A DNA stretch of 64,000 nucleotides from Podospora pseudocomata. Lineage: Eukaryota > Ascomycota > Sordariomycetes > Sordariales > Podosporaceae. The number at the start of each line of letters is the position of its first letter. Within the stretch, counting starts at the first letter, position 1. The notes below the pieces were generated by a model. That model searched no databases. It saw only the letters and a program-made list of their open reading frames with translations, and was not told the DNA's origin. Where the stretch lies: contig NW_026946364.1 of assembly GCF_035222375.1 (NCBI RefSeq), positions 682,001 through 746,000 of the forward strand, read 5' to 3'. Positions 25,337 through 35,841 of this stretch are shown in pieces. A program made the translations under genes and the position numbers.

Positions 25337-27228
25337 CTAAGCAGTGGCGGTGACGACAGGCGCGGCCTCGGCGGGCTTGGGCTTCTCCTCCTCGGCAGCA
25401 ACGACGGGGGCAGCAACCTCAGCGGTCTCGGCAGGCTTGACAGCCTCCTCCTCCTTCTTCTCCTCGGCCTTGTCCTCAGCCTTCTCCTCGGCGACAGCCT
25501 CGGTGGCGGCAGGGGTCTCCTCCTTCTTCTCCTCGACCTTGTCGGCCTTGCCCTTGCCCTTGATGGTGGCGCGGAACTTGGAGAAGGCAGAAGGGGACTT
25601 GACCTTCTCGCCCTCCTCGTCAGAGGAAGCAGACTCCTTCTTCTTGCCGAGGCCGAAGGGGAGAGAGCTCTTGCGCTTGTCGCTCTTAACGGCAGGTCTG
25701 GTCTCGCCGTTGGTCTCGGCAGGAGCAGCAGCAACCTCAGTGGTCTCAGTGGGAACGTTGGCAGGGGAAGAGACCTCAGCAGAGAGGGGCTCGGTGGTCT
25801 CAACGGCGGGGATCACAGGGGCAGTCTCGGCAACGGCCTCGGTGGCAGCAGGGGTCTCCTTGACGGGAGCCTCAGCAACAGGAGCAGCCTTCTTCTTGCC
25901 GAAGGGGAGGCTGCCAAAGATGCTGGAGCGCTTGGTAGGGACAGCAGGGCGGGCCTCAGCGACCTCCTCCTTCTTCTCCTCAGCCTTCTCCTCGGGCTTG
26001 GCCTCAGTGGCCGCAGCCTCGGTGGTGGCAGGGGCAGCCTCGGTGGTGGTCTCAGCAACGGTGGCAGCCTCAACAGCGGGAGCAACCTCAGCAGCAGGAG
26101 CCTCGGTGACAGCGGGGGCGTCGGTAGCGGCAGGCTCCTCAGCAGTGGCAGCGGGAGTCTCAGCAGTAGGCTCGGCGGCCTTCTTCTCCTCCTTCTTGCC
26201 GAGGAGGCTGCCGAAGATGGAAGTGCGCTTACGGCTGGCGGAGCGACGCTTGGGCTCCTCCTTCTTGACCTCCTCGTTCTTCTCCTCCTCCTTGACCTCC
26301 TCCTTGGGGGTCTCGACGGCAGCGGCCTCAACAGGAGCCTCGGCAACGGCGGCGGCGGCCTCCTCAGTGGTGGCAGCAGGGGCAACCTCAGCGGCGGGCT
26401 CAGCAGCCTTTTCCTCCTTCTTGACGGGGGCAGGCTTGAAGCTCTCAAGGGTCTTCTTGTAGGTCTCAGATTCGGTGACAGTGGCAGCAAGCTCCTTGGC
26501 CTCGGCAATCTTGGCCTTCAGCTGGGCAACCCAGTTGTCACGGTCAGCGGCAGTGGGGGCCTTGAAGGTGTGCTTGTGGCCCTTGGAAGAGAAGTGGAAC
26601 TTGTTGGTGCCATCGACAACGGGCTCAGTAGCCTCAGCCTGTAATTTTTTGTTAGGATTTGAAACATTTTGAATCGGACATTGAACAGACGTACAAGCTG
26701 GATAGCGCCGTTGGGAGCAGCCTTGTCACCCTTCTCGCTGTAGAAAAGGAGACCCTTGCCGGTCTCGGCAGCCCACGAGGCAACGTGATGGGCGACATCA
26801 GCGGCCTTCTCAGCCTTGAAGCTGGCGATCTCCTTGACATTGACGGGCTCAGAGCCAAACCAGAACAGGGTCTTGGTGTAGAGGAAGTTCCTAATCGAGG
26901 ATGTTAGTCACTGATGACTCGAAAACTGTCGAGTCTGGCGTGATGCTGAAACGTACTTGGGGAAGTTGGCGCCCTGGCCCTTGTGCTCGAGGTGGCCCTC
27001 CTCAACAGGCTTGACCTCCTCCTTCTTGGCCTCCTCGGCCTCGGCAGCGGGAGCCTCAGCGGCGACCTCAGTCTCGGTGGCGGCGGCAGGGGTAGCCTCG
27101 ACAGCAGGAGCAGTCTCGGAAACCTCAGCAACGGCGGGGGTGGCCTCAGCGGGCTTCGTCTCGACAACGGGCTCGGCGACAGGAGCGGTGGTCGCAGGGA
27201 CCTCAACGGGCTTTGTTGTGTCGGCCAT
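25337..27228 (-). CDS. PH-domain protein, Meu6-like, with long Ala/Glu-rich tail
   Basis: Three exons (27228-26957, 26890-26695, 26638-25337) join in frame to 589 residues; introns are 66 and 56 bp. Residues 1-80 are Ala/Pro/Glu/Thr-rich and disordered. About 82-200 form a pleckstrin-homology domain: an opening strand with GHLEHKGQG, the NFLYTKTLFWFG segment, and a closing helix with the hallmark Trp in DNWVAQLKAK. PH domains usually bind phosphoinositides or proteins at membranes. The remainder is a low-complexity Ala/Glu/Lys/Val tail interrupted by repeated basic motifs of the form KRxSIFGSLxxGKK. The domain plan resembles fungal proteins named after S. pombe Meu6; that name is from memory of the family. 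Codon use is strongly biased towards C-ending codons, as in highly expressed fungal genes. An antisense frame of more than 450 codons over the tail is an artefact of this composition. Confidence 0.87.
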
Positions 27229-28885
27229 TTTTGATTGTGTGATGGGTGGTTGCAAAAAGCAGGGTATCTGGGTATCTCAAGAAAAAAGAAAAAATGGGTA
27301 TCGGGTATCACTGAGAGAGAAGACTTCGCAAGAAATATTAAGCACGCGTGGCCTGCACTGGTCTGGACGAGGCAGAAAAAACTCGTCGAGTCGAGGTGTT
27401 GGCTGGTGGGTGGAAGGAGAGAAGGAGAGAGAGGAGAATGGAAAGGCGAGCCGTGTGATGGTTCCTGGGGGTACTTATTTCGGAACTGGCAGTCGGTCGT
27501 GCTCTGTGAAGGGAAACGGTAGGACTCTTGTGCGATCCGTCCGCTCTTCTCTCACCCCCCAGTCCCCCCCCCCCAATCGCCCCCATCAGGTCCAGTGACT
27601 CCAGTCACAGTGAATGGTCCGTTTCCCCTGGCCAGACCCAAAGCGGAAGCAACACTGTGCGACAACCCTTGCCCTCTCGCTGCTCTCGCTCCCTGACCAG
27701 CTGCTGGGCAGACAAAGAAAGGCACACCGTCTTATCCAAAACGATGCTCAGTTGCTGGGAGACACGAAATTGCTTCAAACCGTTATTAGACAGGGATCCA
27801 GTTTTCCCTTTTTTTCCCTTTGCACACGCGCCTACTGCAGCCACCAAGAGCTCTCAAGGTCCATGGTCCACATTCGCTGCATCTTCACTGGCCAGTGCGC
27901 TTCTAGGGTCCTGGTCAGTATGCAGGAGGTACTTTGGCGACAAGTACCGACATGTCGTTTCTGTGCCAGGGAGCCCGCTGCAGGACACCATCGAACCCGC
28001 CTGATTTGCATCACGAACCGCCTGAGAGAGTCTCCTGCGCATTGAAGGGGTGACTTGCTGTTGCGGTATCCCTCCCTGAACATGTCCCGTTCTCCCAGGC
28101 TTGTCGATCAGGGCCTTGCGTCTGGACACTGGCATCCATCCACGACCTCACCTCGTCAGCCAGCCCCTATTCCACCGTCAACACCCACCGCCTAAACAGA
28201 GATTTTCCTCTTGTCCCTCCGCTGTAGGTGGGTATCTCTCAAGAACAGTCAGAGCTGCCAAGTTGTCTCCGTTTTCACTTCAAAAGTCAACGATAGCGGT
28301 CCTGTAATTTGACCATCACAAAAGAAGGGTTCGCACGTTGCAAAGCGGGGCGTTTACCGCTTGCCGTCTGCCAGAGCTCCACTCCCGTAAAATTTGGTGC
28401 CGACGTTATGAGAACGTAATCAACCATGGCCCCACCCATTCCCACTCACCTTTTCACTAGCCCATGCTCAAGCCCCAGATGGCGTTCGCGCTGCTCCACA
28501 TGACATCTGCCCGTTCGGACGACACCACAACCTCGACGAAACATTTCAGCGACTCCTTAAAAGGGGGCTCACTCCCTCACTGCAGCTTCCTGGTGTCGGA
28601 GTGCCTTGGCGCCTCTTGTTGGTGATGACCTCGGAAGCCTCTGATTGTTGTGAAGCAGCAGCTCTGGAATGTGAGAGGTGCAAAGAAACTTTTATGCTCC
28701 AGCGTCAGATCATCTTGACAGCCTTGGCCCCACTGCTGCCGCGCATCGCACATGGTCAGGGACCGAAAGGCTGGACACTGGTTTCAAATTCGCTGCATCG
28801 ATGAACTTGGCACTTTAAGCATCTCGACGTTGACCTCGAATAAGTGGATGGTATTGCGCCACCAGGCATTTACGCATGGGTAAGA
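27229..28885. other. Upstream flank of the PH-domain gene
   Basis: This 1.7-kb stretch of ordinary composition ends abruptly at the AT-rich block. It should include the promoter of the minus-strand PH-domain gene. No other gene is supported. Confidence 0.5.
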
Positions 28886-30390
28886 TCTACATTTTTTATA
28901 TAAGACTATTAATACTACGGATTTATATTATAGATATTTACTTTTTACATTAAATAAAATTAAATACTTTAGTATTATATAAGTCAAAAATTTACATATT
29001 TTTATAACTCATTGAAGTTTTTGTTAACTTTAGCTTTTACGTTTAATAATATCGATAATAATAATAAATTTATTATGAAGATTCATTTTTACTTTTTTAT
29101 TAATTAATTATATTACTTATTTTTTTGGATATTTTTGGTTTAACTTTAAAAAAAAATATTTGTTATTATCTTTTATATATAAACTTTATTAATTTATTAA
29201 AACTAATTTTATTTACAAAGTTCCGTTGAAAAATAATCTGAAATTTATATTTACTTTATGTAAAAATTTAAATATATTTTAAATGATTTTAATATAATTA
29301 TAGTTTTATATAAAAATTGAATTCAAAAAATATTTATAATACGTTTCATATAAAAGTAATTATTTTGAATATTTCATTATTTTTTTAATATATATTATAT
29401 ACTCTTTAATTTTATTAGATATCTTTGAAAGTTATTTTGATCAAAAAAATATAAACTATAAGTATAGAAAAGTTTTATAAATATAACATTTTTATTCAAA
29501 CTCGTTAATTTCGTTAAAGTTATAATCATTAATCATTAATAATTGTTTGTCAAAATAGTAATATTAATGATATAAACTTTAACTAATTATTTTAAATTAA
29601 ATCTTTAACGAATTTAATTAATAGATAATAAAATATATCTTTACATTTTTATACTTTAAAATATTTTAACAGAAACTATTACTATTAAATAGAAATAGTT
29701 ATAAATTTAATAAAAACGGAGAAAGATTATTTAGCGGCTATAATATATTTTTAGATTATAGCTAAACTTATTTTTCTAAATCGTAAACGATAAACTCCGT
29801 AATACAAAGTTTTGTTATAATTATTAATATTTTAATTTTTTATTATATTATTTTATCTCTATTAGTTTAATATTAAACCTTAATAATTCTAATTAAAAAA
29901 GTAAAGTATTTAACTTACAAAGTATTAATGTTTTCAAAATACCGATAATTCGCTTAATATTAGTCTATTTATTTTGTTTTAAGATAAATATTTAATTTTC
30001 AGGCAAAACATTAATATATTTAAAAATTTCAAAATTTAGTTCTCGATATTACCTTTATTAATAATATGATTAACAAAGTAACGACTTTAAATAGAAAATA
30101 TGAAAACTTTTTAGGTTTTTTTAAACAATAATTTACTCTCTTAAATATTTTTCAGAATAATAAAAGCTTTTAAAATACATTTTTATAATATACTTCCTAG
30201 ACTTTTTTCTATTGTCAATACGCAATTATATAATAAAGATACAGATATTGTTCAATAATATGTAAAGTATAATAAAAAACTTTTATTTCTAACAATTTAT
30301 ATAATATACATGAAGTTAGATTTTTTTTTAAAAAAAAATAAACTAGAAAAATAAATAAATAAACTAGGTAGTTAGAATGTTTCATATGTA
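28886..30390. repeat. Extremely AT-rich block, probable RIP-mutated repeat
   Basis: About 1.5 kb of almost pure A/T with abundant TpA and very few C or G, bounded by ordinary-composition DNA on both sides. No frame stays open beyond a few dozen codons on either strand. In Pezizomycotina such blocks usually derive from transposon copies in which repeat-induced point mutation changed C:G to T:A. The original element can no longer be recognised by eye. No terminal repeat or target duplication was found at its edges. Confidence 0.75.
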
Positions 30391-31299
30391 TAAAGTGTTA
30401 ATGCTAAAGCGGGATATAGCGTAAGTAGCTGGTAGGGTAATAGGGTGGTAAGCTCACTTAACGACTACAACAATAACAAGTAGCTTCTTCTTCTCTTTAT
30501 TGTTGGCCATGCATTGTGATGCTCAGTTGGGCCGATATTCCTATCAATATTTTCTCTGTGGTTTTCCGTCCCCTGTCTTCGGCAGCCAAATCGAGCGATG
30601 GAGTTCAAGCAATATCCACGCCAACAGCAGGGGTTCAAGGGGGGGGGGAAAGCAGCCTCAACATCGGCAAGCCGAAGCCGCTCCAGTGGCGTCTTGTCAG
30701 TCGTGGGGTTACCACGGTAGGGCCATCACCGCCTTGACCGCTTTTCTGACATCGCGACGGCGGCTCGATTTCGAGATTTCATCGGCCAGTGAGGTCCTCA
30801 CACCCTCTGGGCTATCCTCAAGCAACAGGATGGCAAAAGTCGAGCTTCATGTCGACGCCATGCCGCCGCCCCCTCCTCGTGGCCTGACTGGCAGCCCCTC
30901 TGTCCAACCAGTGTCGTTCTTCAGACTCAGAGAAACCACCGGGCGTTTCCACACATGCAACCACCTCGAAGGGCGCATGATTCTTCATGGTCGCACACAA
31001 GCTTGCAGCGTGCAGCTTGCCCGGGTGGGGCCGCGTCTGAACTGAACAGCTTCTTGTGGCCATCAGTGGATCGCGAACAGAAGCCGTGCCACTCCCCTTT
31101 TCCAACATCACCCAAAACAGACGGCTACAGGAAATCTGATTCGTCTGTTGAATATGGCGTCTGGCACGACTTGCAAGAAAATAGATTGAGCACAGCCAAA
31201 TGTGTTGCGGAAAAAAAAGGAAATAGGCGTGCCGTTTGGCGATTTTAATCCCGATGGGCTTCTACTACGGCCGCGAGAATTACGTCAAAGCCTCGCTGG
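30391..31299. other. Flank between AT-rich block and inverted-repeat element
   Basis: Composition returns to normal within about 50 bp of the AT block. An open frame of 181 codons at 30500-31045 lacks recognisable domains and overlaps antisense frames, so I do not call it a gene. Confidence 0.4.
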
Positions 31300-31630
31300 G
31301 CGTTGCAAACCGGACTTCCACAAAAATACGATTTTTTTGGCGAGCGAGACCGCTCGGGCCAGTAAAACTAGAAATAATTGGATCCCGTCAATTCAAGTAT
31401 TTTATCGATTTTAACACACGTATTATCCGCGCAGAAGAATTAATGTAAACAAAAGAATCGCGGTAAATAGGGCTATATATCTATGTAGATTATGTTTGTA
31501 CATTGAAGGTTGCCGGTAATTTATTTAAAAAGTAAAAATACAGTTTCTTTAATAACTGGCGCACGAGCATCGAAGGCGTGTGAGGCTGCCAAAAAATAGC
31601 GTATTTTTGTGGAAGTCCGGTTTGCAACGC
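31300..31630. mobile_element. Inverted-repeat element (MITE-like or fold-back remnant)
   Basis: A 42-bp arm at 31300-31341 and a 43-bp arm at 31588-31630 are inverted copies. The first 31 bases are identical (beginning GCGTTGCAAACCGG), then they differ by a few changes in the T-run before a shared GGC. Similarity continues weakly about 12 bp outward (AAAGC..CGCTG). The 246 bp between the arms are AT-leaning and code for nothing obvious. Two inverted arms around a short non-coding core suit a MITE or a deleted DNA transposon. Exact ends and target-site duplication could not be fixed, so the element may extend on either side. Confidence 0.7.
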
Positions 31631-34600
31631 ACAGCGGAGCTTTATTTTTCACGAGGACACTACGGCTACTGCTACACTACTTTTTGTGCTTGGAGGTGAC
31701 TCAGTACTAGCCACAATTATTGGTGCTTGATACCTGGGTGACAGCAGCTGCGAGTCCTGGGATTCGGTGACCCGGCATCTGCTTCCGGCATTGTTGACCT
31801 AAACAGACTCGAACATAGCCGGCCGCGACTCGATCTCAACAAAGCGCTTCGGGCTCATCTTCACCGACCCTTTGAATCCTGTCCTTATCGGTTCCGATAG
31901 CTCACACGCCGACGAGAAACATCCCCACTGTTTGATGACGAAGAGAGCAAGTGTCTCAAAATCCGTCCTCAGGATGGCCAGCGGGTCCCTACATGCATCT
32001 CACCATCCGTACCTAGTCCTCCCGCCCTGCACAATCTCACACTATGTACAAGCGCACTTAAGCTAGTGGTTGGTGATGTTGGTAGCCATCGCCATCAACC
32101 CACAACCGCTTCCTGCCAGCCTTCGGTTCGGAAACCAGGCCAGCTTCAATCTCCAGAATTTCCCTCGGTTGCCCCAACACAACACAACCAGACATATAGT
32201 GTAAATCGTGCTGATAAGAGCGTATAGGTTATGATTTTATGTTTCAATGCCGGAATCTCGCTAGGCTGGATAGGGTAAAGAACCACAAAAAGAAGCAGAT
32301 CTTCAGCGTTGGGGCGCGGGGCATGTAACGCGGACCGGAACAGTCAACAAAAGTAACAAACAGTCATGATCGGGTCAGAACAAGACGGTCGAGGATTCTG
32401 AAGGCCAGATCTTGTGATACACCCACTTCAGACACCACCCACATAAGGTAGTGTAGAAATATGCCCCTCATCATCCGTCCTTCCACCCCTCCAATCATCC
32501 AACTTGCACATGAGGTGACTTCGGCGGCGGGGTGTATGTGCTGCTGCTTTTTAGGAAATCGCGATTTCCGTTCTGAGATTGTGACATGAGGTGACTGACG
32601 TTTGATTCTCGTCTTCATTTACTGACCGGCAAAATATTGGGGATCGAGGTCTGCACCGTGATTTTTTGTACCGTGCAAATGGTGACTTACACGGTGATTG
32701 TGTCCCCCAACTTACTGGATCTCTCGAATCATGCTCCCACTCAACAACAGCTACTATTTCTTCTGATACATCGTTTGCCACCAACAACAAGAGAACAAGA
32801 GATACAACCTGTGGGATCTCATATTTTGCTCATCCCATCTCATCCCCCCCAAGCCAACAACTTCGGAGACAGCTGACCTCTCAGTTTTCGTCTGTCATGC
32901 CGCATCAACGCTCATGCAGGCTTGCTGCACAGTTTTCCTGCACCTAGGAGGAGAGACAAGCGAGTACCTGCAGTCTCAGCTCAGTTCATGTGTATTCTTC
33001 CATTTTCTTTCGTTATCCGGCCCACGATTGATTCGACCCTTGCCCCGCACACGTGACTTTGATGTCGAAGGTCTCACCATTAGATCAGCAACTGTCGATC
33101 TCAAGTCTAGGTTGCCATCGGCCCAGAAGTGATACATGATTTGTCTTGTCCAATGGATGGAAATATCGCTCAGTTATTTCCCGCGTGAGGGTGGGACAAG
33201 TGGTTACGTTTTTTATCAGTCATGGGCAGCACGCGACCTGAAATCAGAATGCTGGGTGTCTTGAATTGAAGCTAATTCGAGTAGCAGGAAACGTTCAAGG
33301 CGCCAGTAATACGGGAGAGGGGGGAGACGGGCTGTCGTTGTCTTCTCCTTGATTGGCATGAAGCGGGGTTCTATATTCACGAGCTTGCCAAAGATTGGGG
33401 TTGTGATTTGCTTTTTCGCCGCAAAGCCAAACCTTCTTGACGTTCTTGACGGCCATCACCCTCACAACTCGTTCTAGTATTCACGAGCTCTTGTTTTCAC
33501 ATCACCTTCTCCTGCCCTTGCTTGGTCATTTACTTCACCGCAAAGTTGCTTCACGGCTGAGCAAAAGCACACCCACAAATAGGGAGCCCCAAGTTCTCAC
33601 GTTTCCCACTAAGAGGTAGTGGTGTGTGTGTGGGACAACAGAGCAAGTCTTACCAATAGGGTAGCAGCCCGTTATCGGCCTTTGTTTCTATGGTTTGGCC
33701 CTCCCAAACAGAAATCTGCTCATTCCTTGTGATCTGTCTATCGCTTGGTTGTTCGGTTGAGGGGGTGGGTGTGTGATTGACAATTTGTTTGTTGCTAGCC
33801 AGTGCTTTGGTTGCTATCGGACACTACCCGATCCCCACTATAGTTTGCTTCTTGAATACCTCCTTTATAGTTTTTGGATGGTTAGGTGCATGGAAAGTTG
33901 CCTGCTGTGGTTGCTACAGGGACGTCTGTGTCAACAGGCGCCCCTGAGCACGAGCACGGACCATATCTATAAGTAAAGTATATCAGGGGCATTGATCATA
34001 GCATACTACCTTTAGAGAATGTTGTTTTGATGTGCTTTGCGGTTGAACTTATTGTATGGTAAGTACTGCACAATGCCGTTGTTTGTTTCTCTGCATTGGT
34101 ACCTAGCTATAAAACGTAGTTCTCACGAAGTAAACGATTGCCTGCTGCTCTGAGAGAATTGACAGCCAAACGCAGTTCGCAAGGAAGAACACTTGGTTGA
34201 TGATAGTTGAGCAGTTCATGGAGAGTAGCTAAATATACTTCATTACCATACCTTTTTCCAGTTCGTACAGATATTCTTTTCAATCTTGCTATCCGCATCA
34301 TGCCATTTCCTTCCTTTCCCTAAGGGGCATTCCGTTAGTGAGAGTATGCCATAGTCTGAACCCATCCGGCAAGTCTGAACCGGCCTGGCAGGTAACGATC
34401 CTGGCCCCGCTTATGACTCCTCGGGTTCGACCCTCCGGAATTGTGGCGGCCGGTCCCGGACCCTGGGTCATCTGCGAGATAAGGGTAGAGTTTGAAAGCG
34501 GTTGGGCCCATCTTAACCTAGATCTCTGAGACTGATGACGGCGCCAGAAAGAAAAGTCTGTGCAGAGTTTGTTATCAGGTTGTTGGGAGCATCGAAGAGT

Positions 34601-35023
34601 GGGGAACCAACGTAGGAGCAGAGATAGGTTTGATGGCCTCAGGTGGCTCGACATCGAAGTGAATAGAGGAGTCCCTATCTCTGCAATGTATTCACCCGAT
34701 GTTTTATTTACCAGGCCACCTATCTCTGCCCTTCTACAGAGCTGGATTCACACGTAATCTGATAAGTTGGGGTTTTTACGTTGCTCTCATAGCCCCTAGT
34801 GGCCCCTGACTCCTTTGTCCGAACTCCTGGGAGCACATCTCAACGATTCTAACTGGGTCTATCTGGTTATCTTGAAGGTGAATTATCTAGATATCTCTCC
34901 CAGCCACCTTGATAAGGCGCGCGTGAGCGTCAAGATACCTGTTTCTTTGTTTATTCACTGCGGAAGGGCCCAGGTGAACTCGACGCAGTGGGTCTGGCCC
35001 AGCCGTCTTCTCTCCTCGAGAGG
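31631..35023. other. Intergenic accessory interval
   Basis: About 3.4 kb without a supported gene. Open frames are short and inconsistent. The stretch 34300-34750 has repeated and inverted 11-mers (GCAGAGATAGG at 34618-34628, complements at 34674-34684 and 34719-34729). It also has a short GGTTCGACCC sequence like a Pol III B box near 34428, with no tRNA around it; this may be the remnant of a small repeat. Confidence 0.45.
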
Positions 35024-35030
35024 TTATAAA
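35024..35030 (+). promoter_or_regulatory. Candidate TATA box of the F-box gene
   Basis: TTATAAA is followed by a strongly pyrimidine-rich tract (35036-35075), the usual surroundings of a filamentous-fungal transcription start. It lies 818 bp upstream of the start codon, so it makes sense only with a long leader containing an intron. Confidence 0.45.
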
Positions 35031-35841
35031 GTCTTGCCCTCCCTCCCTCTCAACACCCATCTTTCTTCTCCCATTCAAAACCACAGCAAAGACCATTGCT
35101 TGATCTACATCAAGCAACCAGCCAAAAATCTTTGCACCAACCACTCTCCGGTAAGTTCCTACCTTGTACTCCTCTCCTGGTGTTACCCAATACCCTGTAT
35201 TCGAACGACATATTCCTCCTCCCATTCTTTCCCAACTCTTCTCCTTCTCTACATCTTCGTCTTCACTTCTATAATCACAAGCTGCCCTCTCCCACTTCAT
35301 ACTCCTCAGAAATTCCACCCTCTCTCCTCAGCTCACTCCAAAAATTTCACTCTTTCACATCACTCCTTACCCCTACCTGGCACTGTTGTATCATCCTCAC
35401 CTACTTCCTTCCCCAGATCTTTCCTTCAAACCTACCGTTTTTCCTGCCTATTCCCACCATCCTTGCCACTACTACCTCTACCGGTCAGCCACAACCACCC
35501 TCTGCTCCTTCCTACTATCGGTTCGCCTTTGTGGGTACCGTGGCGGTGGCTTGATCAAGTTTTTCCTCATCTCTTCTAGCTGGAAGCCTTTGATACACTT
35601 CACTTATCCCCCCTCCACCCATCTTGCTCTTTTGTCTACGCTCATTTTGAATTTTTCACCTCTCTCTGTTTCTTTGGCACCTCTCCTTCTCCCTGCCGAG
35701 ATTTTTGGGTTCACTTACCATCCATCACTTCACTTTCATCCACACCCTCCTCAATTCAGGACAGTAAAAGCTCACTATTCTCAACAACAGCCGCAAAACT
35801 CTTCGCTCTAGACATCGCCGAGTCATCACCAAGTCGATACC
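35031..35841 (+). other. Probable 5' UTR with a long leader intron
   Basis: Pyrimidine-rich sequence leading to the start codon at 35842. A consensus donor GTAAGT at 35151 and an acceptor ending TTCAG at 35759, preceded by a CTTAC-like branch site, would delimit a 609-bp leader intron. The 254-codon frame across this region consists of biased Ser/Pro/Leu/His sequence and is most likely not translated. Confidence 0.4.

Noticed and set aside
25253-26644. 463-codon plus-strand frame of Leu/Gly/Ser repeats
   Set aside because: It is exactly antisense to the Meu6-like tail, whose Ala/Glu codon bias removes stops on the other strand.
34400-34460. B-box-like GGTTCGACCC suggesting a tRNA or SINE
   Set aside because: No A box at a suitable distance and no cloverleaf; left as part of the accessory interval.
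34815-35579. 254-codon plus-strand frame
   Set aside because: Biased pyrimidine-rich leader of the F-box gene; contains the leader-intron donor and no protein-like pattern.
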